Below are positions 35,576-44,448 of a stretch of DNA of 64,000 bases, piece by piece. A program made the translations under genes and the position numbers. Under the pieces are notes generated by a model, which saw only the letters and a program-made list of their open reading frames with translations, made no database searches and was not told the DNA's origin. Every line of letters begins with the position of its first letter. Position 1 is the stretch's first letter. The DNA is from Bacillota bacterium. Lineage in GTDB: Bacteria; Bacillota; Clostridia; Lachnospirales; Lachnospiraceae. The stretch lies in contig JAEYFP010000016.1 of NCBI GenBank assembly GCA_023402845.1, positions 310,001-374,000 on the forward strand, written 5' to 3'.

Positions 35576-36649
35576 TCAAATCATTTGATCTTTGCTTTTC
35601 AACACACTTCTATATATTTCCTTGGAAAACATATAAGGATATTTTTGTACTTCTCTGAAAATTCTGTAATAAAAATCCATTCCTCCGTAAGTAATTATAT
35701 TTTTCAGGCATTTTTCGGTATTGATAATTTCAAGCCATTTTATCGGCACTTCCTTATAATTTACTTCTGCCGGCAAATAGAGCAGCTTATAGGGATCGGA
35801 ATCCCTTAACAGCTCCGCATAATCTTTGAGCGATTTTAGATATCCGTGTCGATAGAGCATAAATAGTCCAAACAATGGATTTTCTACGGAAGATTCTTCT
35901 TGAATGCACACCTTATTCGTCTCACAGAGCTCCATCAGACGCCTATGTACGCCATTCCCCTCCAAATATAGAAAATATCCGGAGCAGATCCCATAAAATA
36001 ATTCCTTCGGATTGCAGTCAATAAGCAGAATTTGTCTTTTGTGTCTAAAAAAAGCAGGATTTATTTGGTACAGAAACATGTTGAAAAGCTTATAGGTCTT
36101 TGTGTGCCGGATACCGGATAGAAATGTATGAATCAATTGTTCATCACATGAATAATCAAAATAATAATGTAGATAATAACATATTTTATAAAGCAGTTCG
36201 CTTTCCTCATAAAGCTCCATCAGAGCTTCCAGCTTTTCAGGATGGTACTGTTCAATCCTCATAAGCAGATAGAGCAATTCGGATAATCCCGTTACCATTG
36301 CCTCACCCTGATGCTCTATTAAAAAATATTCAATAATTAAATAAATATTTTGCAATTCTTCAAGCGCCTGCTTTTTTTTATTTATTGCTTGTATGGAATC
36401 GCTCAAATATGCCTGCACTGTTTTGTTGATATAGCCGTATAATTCTTCTAATTCCTCTTTGTCCATTTTCATCGGCTCCTCTGCAAATTGCAGATAATCA
36501 ATCCACTCTCTGTAACGGCATCGTTCCTTTTCAGAAAAGTGTCTGTTGCCGGTCATCCATGCCTGCTTCAGCAGGCTCAAAAACTCTCTTTTATCCCTCC
36601 TTTCAAATTTAGGTAATTTCCATACATATTTGTTTCTTTTACTGCTCAT
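35576..36649 (-). CDS. Conserved-looking hypothetical protein, helical
   Basis: I do not recognise this 357-residue protein. It appears all-helical and rich in Tyr, Leu, Glu and Lys, with no signal peptide, membrane helix or catalytic motif. The N-terminal part (residues 1-60) is basic; the middle (95-180) contains runs such as YLIIEYFLIEHQGEAMVTGLSELLYLLMRIEQYHPEKLEALMELYEESELLYKICYYLHYYFDYS, suggesting repeated helical pairs. The start at 36649 follows GAAAGGATTGG; an earlier ATG at 36673 lacks a site. It lies 83 bp upstream of the exonuclease gene on the same strand, so the two may work together. Confidence 0.6.
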   Translation of the reverse strand: MSSKRNKYVWKLPKFERRDKREFLSLLKQAWMTGNRHFSEKERCRYREWIDYLQFAEEPMKMDKEELEELYGYINKTVQAYLSDSIQAINKKKQALEELQNIYLIIEYFLIEHQGEAMVTGLSELLYLLMRIEQYHPEKLEALMELYEESELLYKICYYLHYYFDYSCDEQLIHTFLSGIRHTKTYKLFNMFLYQINPAFFRHKRQILLIDCNPKELFYGICSGYFLYLEGNGVHRRLMELCETNKVCIQEESSVENPLFGLFMLYRHGYLKSLKDYAELLRDSDPYKLLYLPAEVNYKEVPIKWLEIINTEKCLKNIITYGGMDFYYRIFREVQKYPYMFSKEIYRSVLKSKDQMI

Positions 36650-36838
36650 CCAATCCTTTCCCCCTTCATGCAAATTACTTTGCTTTTTTAAAAGAATATT
36701 TTCTATTCTCTATGGGAATGTTATCATACAACTATTTTCGTGATAAGTCGTTAACATTCGACTTTTCTAGGATTTTAAGCATGCGTAAGATGCAGATGTT
36801 TGTTTTTTCTTGACCTATATTGACATATAGCAGCAGGT

Positions 36839-36867
36839 TTGACAGCCAATATTATTTATGATATAGT
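36839..36867 (+). promoter_or_regulatory. Promoter of the structured-leader transcript
   Basis: TTGACA (36839-36844) and TATAGT (36862-36867) with a 17-bp spacer, about 150 bp before the first gene. This leaves a long untranslated leader. Confidence 0.75.
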
Positions 36868-36897
36868 TGTCTGGATTTATTAATATGAAAAATTAAT

Positions 36898-36985
36898 ATG
36901 GGTTACAGCCCGTCACCGGATGGGCAAGAAAGGCGTCAAAATCGTACCGTAGGTCTTAGTGGTAGGATTTAGACGCTATTTTATT
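36898..36985 (+). ncRNA. Structured 5' leader, candidate riboswitch or attenuator of unknown class
   Basis: Hairpin 1 pairs GCCCGTC (36908-36914) with GATGGGC (36919-36925). Hairpin 2 pairs GCGTC-AAATC (from 36933) with GATTT-GACGC (ending 36976), with an inner TACC/GGTA pair and the loop GTAGGTCTTAGT. A U-rich tract, TATTTTATTTTG, follows hairpin 2, so it could act as a terminator. The leader lies between a strong promoter and a transporter-like gene. I do not recognise it as a known riboswitch. It fills most of the 365-bp gap before 37015. Confidence 0.5.
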
Positions 36986-37014
36986 TTGACAAAATTATTT
37001 TTGAGGAGGTCTTT

Positions 37015-37704
37015 ATGCTTGTTTTATTAGGAACTACAGTTACGGCAAGTTTTTTTGACAGCTTGAATCCATCGGCAATTGCACAGCAATTGCTATTGCA
37101 GGCAATGGTAAAAAACAAACGGTATATCTGGTTTTTTATTTTTGGTATCGGTCTTGCAAACTTTGTCATGGGCGTGGGGATATATTTTGGTGTAACCGCC
37201 CAATTATTACAGCTTTGGGAACAATCTGTTCTTCGATATCCGCTTCTTGTACGGATAGTAGAGTTATTTACAGGCAGTCTGTGTCTTGCAGCCGGTATCA
37301 GAATGTTGGCTCGTATAAAAAAATGTCCGGCACTTGATACAGAGTCAACTGCAAAAATCCCCGAATATCAGTTGACTCCTGCCGCCTTATTTTTTATGGG
37401 TGTCGGCTTTTGTGCCGTTGAATTAACAAGTGCCTTACCTTACTTTGGATTTTTGGCCTTATTGACCGGATACCAGCTTGCCGTCCCTTATGTGTTGGGC
37501 TTGATTTTATTATATACTTTCATTTATGCATTCCCCTTAATCTTGTTGTATTTGGGGTATAATCGTCTGTGTAAAACTGTGCTCATTACCCGATTAGAAA
37601 AAGCATTAAGCCGGATATCAGCTTATATCCTCCCTGCAGCCTTTATTATTTTGGGTGCTGTACTGGGAATCAATAGCGGACAGGCACTGTTATTATTAAA
37701 ATAG
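37015..37704 (+). CDS. Multi-pass membrane protein, LysE/CcdA superfamily (GAP-like)
   Basis: A 229-residue membrane protein with about six helices. The N-terminal FFDSLNPSAIAQQLLL is reminiscent of the D-x-x-NP motif of LysE/CcdA/GAP-type transporters, and GVGFCAVELTSALPYFGFLALL opens the second half. The internal cysteines (KKCPALD, GFCAVE) are not a clear CcdA pair. It may export a small molecule or metal; the substrate is unknown. TGAGGAGGTC gives a strong ribosome binding site, and the upstream structured leader suggests ligand control. Confidence 0.65.
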   Translation: MLVLLGTTVTASFFDSLNPSAIAQQLLLQAMVKNKRYIWFFIFGIGLANFVMGVGIYFGVTAQLLQLWEQSVLRYPLLVRIVELFTGSLCLAAGIRMLARIKKCPALDTESTAKIPEYQLTPAALFFMGVGFCAVELTSALPYFGFLALLTGYQLAVPYVLGLILLYTFIYAFPLILLYLGYNRLCKTVLITRLEKALSRISAYILPAAFIILGAVLGINSGQALLLLK

Positions 37705-37791
37705 TACAAGAAAATGCGGATTTAATTATATTGATTTTTGACACAAATTAGTTTATCTTAATAATTAAAGAAGTGGAAACGAGGGATTCTT

Positions 37792-38283
37792 ATGTTCAGG
37801 GAAATGAGACGTAAAAAACAGCTTTTATCTACAGAAGACACTATCTTGATTCTTAAACGAGGTACCTCCGGAGTCCTGGCTGTATCCGGAGATGACGGTT
37901 ACCCTTATGCCGTTCCCCTCAGCTATGTATATACAGATTCAAAATTTTATTTTCACTGTGCTTTGAGCGGCCATAAAATTGATGCAATCAATGAAAATGA
38001 CAAGGTATCCTTCTGTGTCATTGATCAGGACAATATCAAGCCGGAAAAATACACAACCTATTTTCGCAGCGCTATCGCCTTTGGAAAAGCGCGTATACTG
38101 GAAAATGAATCAGAAAAAAGAGAAGCTTTTGAGAAATTGGCCGAAAGATATTCTCCGGACCAAAAGCAGGGCCGCCTGCAGGAGATTGATCGCCTCTTTA
38201 ATCAGGCCTGTATTATTGAACTATCCGTCGATCACATGACCGGCAAGGAAGCAATTGAGTTGGTGCAAAAAAAGCAGTCTTAA
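37792..38283 (+). CDS. Pyridoxamine 5'-phosphate oxidase-family flavoprotein (NimA-like)
   Basis: A 163-residue FMN-binding split-barrel protein. It begins MFREMRRKKQLLS, then GTSGVLAVSGDDGYPYAVPLSYVY and KFYFHCALSGHKIDAINENDKVSFCVID, which match the nitroimidazole-resistance (NimA)/PNPOx-like group. Its natural substrate is unknown. It lies 87 bp after the membrane-protein gene in the same direction and ends 8 bp before the convergent c-di-GMP gene. Confidence 0.85.
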   Translation: MFREMRRKKQLLSTEDTILILKRGTSGVLAVSGDDGYPYAVPLSYVYTDSKFYFHCALSGHKIDAINENDKVSFCVIDQDNIKPEKYTTYFRSAIAFGKARILENESEKREAFEKLAERYSPDQKQGRLQEIDRLFNQACIIELSVDHMTGKEAIELVQKKQS

Positions 38284-38291
38284 CAGGCGAA

Positions 38292-39842
38292 TTACCGGCC
38301 GCTTTTGTTTTCTTTAATCATTTTTACAAATACATCTGTAATTTCAGGATCAAATTTTGTTCCCGCCCAACTTTGTATTTTTTTTATTGCTTCATTTTTA
38401 TTTTTATCGTCTCCTGAGCTGATGAGATGCTCGTAGGCCTCCACGATTCCCAAAATACGGGCGAGCAGCGGTATTTGCTCTCCTTTAAGGGACTTTGGAT
38501 AACCGGAGCCATCCCAGTTTTCATGATGGGCTAATACAGTTTCTGCCAGCTCTACGGTCGAATCAAAAGAGCTAAGTATCCGATACCCTACAACCACATG
38601 CATTTTCATGTCACTTATAACGGCGGAATCAATAATCTCGCCGTCATTTTTCAATATCTCCGGTTCCATGGCAATCATTCCGATATCATGCAAATATCCG
38701 GCATGCCGCAGCTTGTTAATATCGGATTCGGGCAAAGACAGCTCCTTCCCAAACCGCTGGCAAAGATCCTGCATACGCAATGCGTGCTTTCTTTCCCAAT
38801 CACTTTTCTCAAACAGGGCATGTACCAACATTGTTAATTCCCCATTCAGCATTTCATCCCGTCTGAGAGATTTTACCGTATACATTTTCATTTCCGCCTG
38901 GCTCAAGATCTGCGTAATATCCTCTGACAGTTCCGTTTTTGTGGCATATCCCAAAGAAATACTGCATCGAACTGCGCAGACACGCTGCTCCGCAAGTTCC
39001 TTTTCTATTCTTTCAACAATCTTTCCCGCTTCCTTTGCATCCGTTCCCGGTAATAATAGTACAAATTCATCGCCGCCCCATCTTGCAAGAATATCATCGG
39101 CACGACACACCTTTTTCATCACGTTTGCAATTTTTTTTAATAGAATATCGCCATAGGTATGCCCGAAAATATCATTTGTCAGCTTCAGGCTGTTGGCATC
39201 GCCCATAAGGATCGTAATCGGTTGGTTTCGTACGGTATCCACACGACACAGTTCTTCCTCGAAGAAACGCCGATTGTAAAGTCCCGTCAGGGAATCATGA
39301 AAGCTGATATACTCCATCTCCTGCTGCCGCTTGTATTCATCGGTAACATCACTGATATAGGCGCCTACACCTATAGTTTTATCTATCATCCGAACAGGAA
39401 ATTTTGTTATTTTAAAAAATCTTCCTTTCCATGAAGTTATGCTTGTAATCGGTTCATTTTTTTCAAGCGATGTCTTATCCGACTTTGTGCACATTTTTGC
39501 AAATTCCGGTTCAAGAAGCGAAAAATCGTCATGTCCGATAATTTCCTCAGCGGTGCATCCATAAAAATCTCTCAGTGCCTTATTTACAAACACGTAGTTT
39601 AAACCCTTGTCTTTTAAATAAATATAGTTGGTATCTGCATCATGAAAGGTTTCATAAAGCTCTTTAAAGCTTTGAAGCTCTTTATTTGCGCGGATGAGAA
39701 GTTTTGCTTTTCTGTAAAAGAAAATGCGCTGTATCAACAGGATAAGTAAAGCAAAGACTACGATAAGAAGAGCTCCCCATATGAGATGTTTTCCTCCTGC
39801 CGCATTTAAAAATAGTATTTCCATTTTATTAGTTAGTTTCAT
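38292..39842 (-). CDS. Membrane PAS-GGDEF-HD-GYP protein (cyclic-di-GMP turnover)
   Basis: A 516-residue protein with one N-terminal membrane helix (residues 20-42), a PAS domain (about 60-170), a diguanylate cyclase domain and an HD-GYP phosphodiesterase domain. GGDEF is intact at 256-260, with an inhibitory RxxD (RADD, 247-250) exactly five residues ahead. The HD pair is at 385-386 (YLHDIGM), and HHENWDGSGYP is at 439-449. Both activities may therefore be present. GAGGAGGTT precedes the start. Confidence 0.93.
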   Translation of the reverse strand: MKLTNKMEILFLNAAGGKHLIWGALLIVVFALLILLIQRIFFYRKAKLLIRANKELQSFKELYETFHDADTNYIYLKDKGLNYVFVNKALRDFYGCTAEEIIGHDDFSLLEPEFAKMCTKSDKTSLEKNEPITSITSWKGRFFKITKFPVRMIDKTIGVGAYISDVTDEYKRQQEMEYISFHDSLTGLYNRRFFEEELCRVDTVRNQPITILMGDANSLKLTNDIFGHTYGDILLKKIANVMKKVCRADDILARWGGDEFVLLLPGTDAKEAGKIVERIEKELAEQRVCAVRCSISLGYATKTELSEDITQILSQAEMKMYTVKSLRRDEMLNGELTMLVHALFEKSDWERKHALRMQDLCQRFGKELSLPESDINKLRHAGYLHDIGMIAMEPEILKNDGEIIDSAVISDMKMHVVVGYRILSSFDSTVELAETVLAHHENWDGSGYPKSLKGEQIPLLARILGIVEAYEHLISSGDDKNKNEAIKKIQSWAGTKFDPEITDVFVKMIKENKSGR

Positions 39843-40022
39843 AACCTCCTCGTTTCCTGATACTAGCTGCTCTTTTGCCTTTCATGATTCAAATAATCAT
39901 ATTTATCTCCTATCAGTTCATAATAAGAATGCCACAAAATTACATTTTTGTCCATGATTTTATATAAAAAAATAATTTTAAAAGCTAAAAATTATGATTT
40001 GTTTGTTCACTTTTTTTCAATA

Positions 40023-40066
40023 AACTCACCTATTGAATCATGTATAGAAAGAAACAACTCACTTAT
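40023..40066 (+). repeat. Direct repeats upstream of the XRE regulator promoter
   Basis: AACTCACCTAT (40023-40033) and AACTCACTTAT (40056-40066) recur 33 bp apart, about three helical turns. They precede a perfect -10 TATAAT at 40090-40095 that lacks a good -35, so they are possible activator sites. Confidence 0.4.
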
Positions 40067-40123
40067 ACTAAATATGAACCAATAGCTCATATAATACGAT
40101 CTATTAGATGAAAGGGGATACGA

Positions 40124-40465
40124 ATGGATTTGAAACTTAACCTTGTTTTAATGGGGGCTCGCCTGCGATCCTGCCGCAGCGCCAAGCATATGACAATGAA
40201 GGAATTTTCTGAGTTATGCGGAATTTCGGAGCGTTACCTCGCAGATATTGAACGTGGCTATAAGGCGCCAAAACTAGAAACATTGGTACGAATTGCAAAT
40301 GCGGCCGGCGTGTCCTCTGATTTTCTGCTGCGGGACAGTTTGGAATATAAAAATAAAGCGGTCTCCGACATTCAAGATAGTCTTAGCTTATATTACTCCT
40401 TTACACCTATACAACAGGAAATTATTGGTACTTTTATCAGACAGCTTGCAGACAGTTTAAAATAA
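40124..40465 (+). CDS. XRE-family helix-turn-helix regulator
   Basis: A 113-residue protein. The helix-turn-helix spans residues 9-66: ARLRSCRSAKHMTMKEFSELCGISERYLADIERGYKAPKLETLVRIANA. A short C-terminal helical tail may serve dimerisation. AAAGGGG precedes the start. It is convergent with the PP2C gene at the end of the signalling cluster, separated by the 35-bp palindrome. Targets are unknown. Confidence 0.88.
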   Translation: MDLKLNLVLMGARLRSCRSAKHMTMKEFSELCGISERYLADIERGYKAPKLETLVRIANAAGVSSDFLLRDSLEYKNKAVSDIQDSLSLYYSFTPIQQEIIGTFIRQLADSLK

Positions 40466-40504
40466 AGTTTTATATTGATTTTGATATATCAGTTCATAAT
40501 CAAC

Positions 40505-40539
40505 AAGCAGATAGCTCTATGGCATAGAGCTATCTGCTT
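40505..40539. repeat. 35-bp perfect palindrome
   Basis: AAGCAGATAGCTCTATG (40505-40521) and CATAGAGCTATCTGCTT (40523-40539) are exact inverse complements around a single G. There is no T-run on either side. It lies between the convergent XRE and PP2C genes. It may end transcription, bind a dimeric protein or mark a recombination boundary. Confidence 0.8.
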
Positions 40540-40592
40540 CCAAGCGAGTCTGCACCCAGATAATTCCGTTTCAAATGCTTCCTCCTTTATAA

Positions 40593-42614
40593 TCAATTTT
40601 TCTTTTTCAATGTCAGGATATTAAGCCCGTCGTGATATTCATATTCCACAGTATCCATGGATTTTTTCACCATGAAAATGCCCAACCCACCGATATTCCG
40701 ATCCTCAACAGAAAGAGTCGTATCTGGGTCCGGCTTCCCGGTAGGGTCATAAGGGCGGCCATTATCGGCAAAGCGCAATGTAATGCATCCATCTTCCACA
40801 CCCACACCCACAGTAGCATCATTTGCGCCTGAATATCGGGCGATATTGGAAAAAATCTCATCCACCGCGATGTTTATCTGGGCGATTACTTTCATGGAAA
40901 TGTCCGCAGTCTCCAGCTCTTGCTCTACAAAGGCTGTCACCTGTTCCATCGACTCCAGTGAGGGAGTCAGCTTTAGTTTTTTTATGCCGGGACCGTTCTG
41001 AGGCATTAGCTCCAGGCTTAGCATGGTGATGTCGTCAAATTGAGGTGCCTCTCCTACAAAGCTATCAAGTTCTTCTTTCATTCGGTGTAACAGATTTTCA
41101 CAGTTGACCTCCTTATTTCGGTTCAATGCATCTAGCATCCGACCGGTACCATAGAGCTCGTTATGAACATCGGTAGCCTCAGCCACACCGTCGGTGTAAA
41201 GGAACAATCGGTCACCAGGCTCCATCTGAAGTTCATATTCCTTATAGTGGGAACCTTCCATTCCTGCCAGCACAAAGCCGTGCTTGTCCTTCACCAACTC
41301 ATAGTCGCCGCTCTTGCGTTTGAGCACCGGATATTCGTGTCCTGCATTCGCACAGGTCAGTTTACCAGTGGAAATTTCCAAAATTCCCAGCCAAACCGTA
41401 ACAAACATCTCCGCATCGTTACCCACGCAGAGCTGGTTGTTGACTTTTTCCAGTACATCCCTGGGCGAAAGTCCTGTCTGGGTCACGTTCTTGATAAGAG
41501 TTTTGGCAATCACCATAAAAAGAGCCGCCGGGACGCCCTTGCCGGACACGTCTGCCATTACCATAGCCAGCCTGTCATCGTCCACCAGAAAGAAATCGTA
41601 GAAGTCTCCGCCCACCTCCTTGGCGGGAGTCATAGTGGCATAGATGTCCAATTCAGGCCGCTCGGGAAATGCAGGGAAGATACAAGGAAGCATACTTGCC
41701 TGAATATGCTTAGCTACGTCCAGCTCCGCTCCGATACGTTCTTTTTCAGCCGTAATAGCGGTAAGATTTTCGATGTAGTCATTGATTTCCCTTTCCATCG
41801 TCTTGATTGCCTCAGCCAGAGACTCAATCTCATCCCCTGTGTGGATATCAAGACGGGCAATGGCAGACGTTACATTTGCATCCCGCCTAGGCTGAATCTG
41901 ATCGGAAGCCATAGACGTTTCCTCTTCTTCTCGGTCGGAAACAAAGCTGCTGGTTGCATGGGAAAGCTGATTGATTGGTTTCACTACGAAACGACTGACC
42001 AGCAAAACCATAATAAGAGCCGATGCCATCATCACTATACAGACTACCATAAGCACAATCAGGAGAAAACCGTACCGATCTGCCATCACATCATTCATAG
42101 AAATATCCACGCACATGACGGCATAAGGTTTTCCCATTCCATCCTTCAGTTGTATCATAGCGGAAGAAAGCCAGCCAAAGGCTTTTGTATTGCTGATATA
42201 CACCAGCTCATCTTTATCCTCCGGCATATTCTGCACCAACACGTCGATTTCTCCGAAGCTCACATTGGGGTCGGTATCCATTACTGTGAAAGTCTCTCCT
42301 TGATCAGGCCTGAGCTGAAGAACATAAATGGATTCCACGCTGTTGGCAGCTTGCACATCACAAAGAAAGTCCCGCATCCGATTATAATCCCCAACAGGCT
42401 TTCCTACGTTTATGCTGTCAATCAAAATATCGCTATCCATTTGAGTTGCCGCCGTCCGGGCGAGATCTACCGCTAACGTCTTATAGTGTTTGTCCATGGT
42501 GTTAGCATATGTGTGGTAGCTTACCGTAATGGCCGCTGCTCCCATAATAAGTGCCATCAAAGCAATGACCAGTACAGATTTTGTTCGTAGAGAAACCCAT
42601 GTTTTCTTTTTCAA
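40593..42614 (-). CDS. SpoIIE/RsbU-type PP2C phosphatase with HAMP and C-terminal HATPase (anti-sigma-like) domains
   Basis: A 673-residue membrane sensor. Two helices (14-36 and 182-207) bracket an extracellular region; a HAMP-like linker follows, then a PP2C domain (about 320-515) with EVGGDFYDFF, MADVSGKGVPAALFM and the metal-site end FDDITML. The C-terminal RsbW-like ATPase domain (about 540-673) has N-box VDEIFSNIARY, DNGRPYDP and GGLGIFMVKK, all intact. It could both dephosphorylate and phosphorylate STAS partners. It starts with TTG behind GAGGAGG. It is the last gene of the cluster. Confidence 0.92.
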   Translation of the reverse strand: MKKKTWVSLRTKSVLVIALMALIMGAAAITVSYHTYANTMDKHYKTLAVDLARTAATQMDSDILIDSINVGKPVGDYNRMRDFLCDVQAANSVESIYVLQLRPDQGETFTVMDTDPNVSFGEIDVLVQNMPEDKDELVYISNTKAFGWLSSAMIQLKDGMGKPYAVMCVDISMNDVMADRYGFLLIVLMVVCIVMMASALIMVLLVSRFVVKPINQLSHATSSFVSDREEEETSMASDQIQPRRDANVTSAIARLDIHTGDEIESLAEAIKTMEREINDYIENLTAITAEKERIGAELDVAKHIQASMLPCIFPAFPERPELDIYATMTPAKEVGGDFYDFFLVDDDRLAMVMADVSGKGVPAALFMVIAKTLIKNVTQTGLSPRDVLEKVNNQLCVGNDAEMFVTVWLGILEISTGKLTCANAGHEYPVLKRKSGDYELVKDKHGFVLAGMEGSHYKEYELQMEPGDRLFLYTDGVAEATDVHNELYGTGRMLDALNRNKEVNCENLLHRMKEELDSFVGEAPQFDDITMLSLELMPQNGPGIKKLKLTPSLESMEQVTAFVEQELETADISMKVIAQINIAVDEIFSNIARYSGANDATVGVGVEDGCITLRFADNGRPYDPTGKPDPDTTLSVEDRNIGGLGIFMVKKSMDTVEYEYHDGLNILTLKKKN

Positions 42615-42699
42615 GGTATTCTCCTCCTCTCTATTTTGAGTAAGATCAAGCCCCAGCCAGCTCGAATTACAAGTAAACAGCCCGAAGCAAATTCCTCCT

Positions 42700-44448
42700 T
42701 CAAATGCGTACGGTCAGAGTATTAAATCCCTGGTAATGGCGATAGTAAAATTCTTTCGCCTTTTTCTTTACCATGAGGATGCCGATACTCTCCATTGCAT
42801 ACTCCTCATCCTCCGCCTCCGATATCTTCATAGTACGCAGCGAAAAAGGATCAAATGCAGGGGCATTATCCCTGATATGAAGTTCAAAGTCTCCCTCTTT
42901 TGTGGAAAAAAGAGTAATCTGGATGTACACACCTTCCCTGTGATCTCCCCCCACATGTAAGAAGATAGCCTGGCACGTCTCCTCCAATGCCATATTCACC
43001 AACATGGTTTGAGCGATACTGGCACGCTGAAGGACACAGAACTCTTCCACCTCCTCCATGAGTGAGGAAAGCTCATCACTCCCTTCCCGGAGCAGCCGCT
43101 GGTAGATGGAGGGACTGTCCAAACTGCCAAAAGACAAACTTTTGGAACTATGAAAGAGCTTCCACAGTCCTAAGAGGAGCAGACTCCCCCCTTCTGTAAT
43201 GGGGAATACCAGCCAGAATGTGTCCAAAGATCCGAGGGCGAGGGGCACAGCAATAAGAAGATAGACCACGAAAGTACGCAGAAAGGTAAGACGCAGGGTA
43301 TCCGCATCACGTTCCACAGACTGCCAATAGGCGGCTAACATGATCGAGGCTCCTGCACCCACCGCACTCAAAGCGTACCACCGCAGAGCGGCTGTCCCTG
43401 TTGTAACCAGGGCAGAAGATAAGCCAAAGACTACCGCGATCTTTGGAGCCAGCAGTACCACAGCAGCCAAAAGAACTACTCCCAGCCCTGCTCCCCAAGA
43501 GAAAGCAAGCTTCATGGTCTGCTGCTCAGCCGTTCGGTTGCGCTCGGCGTGAAAGGTAGCTGCCAAAGGTTGAATGGTAGCTCCCACACCATCGAACAGG
43601 CCGACAACCACATAAGAGATGTTGATAACCACATTAAAAACAGCCAGTGCCCCCTCTCCATGACGACGGATCAGCAAATTGTTAATCACCAGAAAGAGAA
43701 AAAACTGCCATAAGTATTGTGAAGAGGAGGAAAAACCCGTCTTGAAGCAGGGGAGTACGGTAGACGCCTGCGGTATCACCAATCTAAGACTCAGAATATT
43801 ACTCTTGCGAAAGAAATGGGGCAGGTAAATTAAAATACCCACAGCAGTGCCTAGGATGGTAGAATAGATAGCACCCCGCACCCCCATCCCCAAGCCCAGA
43901 ACAAATACAAAAGAGAGGCCTACATCCAGCAGGTTAGCCACAGCCAGCCCAATACCAGCCCGCCGTTCCCCGTCATCACAGCGAACAAAATTATAAAAGA
44001 GCAGATTGAGGAAGTAAAGGGGGGCTGAAAGAAATAAACGCAGAGCATAATCCCTTGTCATTGCGTACACCATACCCTGATTAGGGGAGGTTCCCAACAA
44101 GATCAAAACATGTTCCAGAAAAATTACGCCCAGTGCGCCAATGGCCATGCTGACCAGGAGCGCACAGGTCAAGAGCTGTGCGAACACATTCAATGCCTGC
44201 TTGGCCCTCCCCTCTCCTAAAAGGCGAGTAAAAGTGACTGCGCCTCCCACAGCCAGCCCCACGTCCAGAATATTAAAGACCATCCAGATTGGTGACACTA
44301 ACCCAATGGCAGCCAGAGCACTCTCTCCCAAGCTAATTCCCACGCAAAGGGCATCAGCCAGATTGGCTGCTGCTAAGCATAATGAGGAAATTACCGCCGG
44401 AAAAAAGAAGCGGTAAAAAATTTTTTTTGTAAAAACGGTTTGACTCAT
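42700..44448 (-). CDS. MATE-family transporter fused to a degenerate HATPase (RsbW-like) module
   Basis: A 582-residue fusion. Residues 1-440 are a MATE-type transporter of about 12 helices (FRFFFPAVISSLCLAAANLADALCVG at the N-terminus). Residues 455-582 align with the ATPase domain of the neighbouring PP2C protein: VNMALEETCQAIF replaces the N-box (Asn lost), DNAPAFDP replaces DNGRPYDP, and SIGILMVKK and YYRHYQGFNTLTV match its end. Loss of the Asn and the DxG glycine suggests it binds partners rather than phosphorylates. The start at 44448 follows AAAGGAG and overlaps the DUF2156 stop by 4 bp. Confidence 0.88.
   Translation of the reverse strand: MSQTVFTKKIFYRFFFPAVISSLCLAAANLADALCVGISLGESALAAIGLVSPIWMVFNILDVGLAVGGAVTFTRLLGEGRAKQALNVFAQLLTCALLVSMAIGALGVIFLEHVLILLGTSPNQGMVYAMTRDYALRLFLSAPLYFLNLLFYNFVRCDDGERRAGIGLAVANLLDVGLSFVFVLGLGMGVRGAIYSTILGTAVGILIYLPHFFRKSNILSLRLVIPQASTVLPCFKTGFSSSSQYLWQFFLFLVINNLLIRRHGEGALAVFNVVINISYVVVGLFDGVGATIQPLAATFHAERNRTAEQQTMKLAFSWGAGLGVVLLAAVVLLAPKIAVVFGLSSALVTTGTAALRWYALSAVGAGASIMLAAYWQSVERDADTLRLTFLRTFVVYLLIAVPLALGSLDTFWLVFPITEGGSLLLLGLWKLFHSSKSLSFGSLDSPSIYQRLLREGSDELSSLMEEVEEFCVLQRASIAQTMLVNMALEETCQAIFLHVGGDHREGVYIQITLFSTKEGDFELHIRDNAPAFDPFSLRTMKISEAEDEEYAMESIGILMVKKKAKEFYYRHYQGFNTLTVRI

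Noticed and set aside
36898..36985. Cyclic-di-GMP-I, fluoride, NiCo or manganese riboswitch
   Set aside because: The conserved core bases of these classes, as I know them, are absent.
40505..40539. Intrinsic terminator
   Set aside because: The stem is strong but neither strand has a following T-run.
41163..42476. 437-codon open frame on the plus strand opposite the PP2C gene
   Set aside because: It lies wholly antisense to a clear phosphatase gene, is rich in His/Ser/Arg in a mirror-codon pattern, and has no domain.
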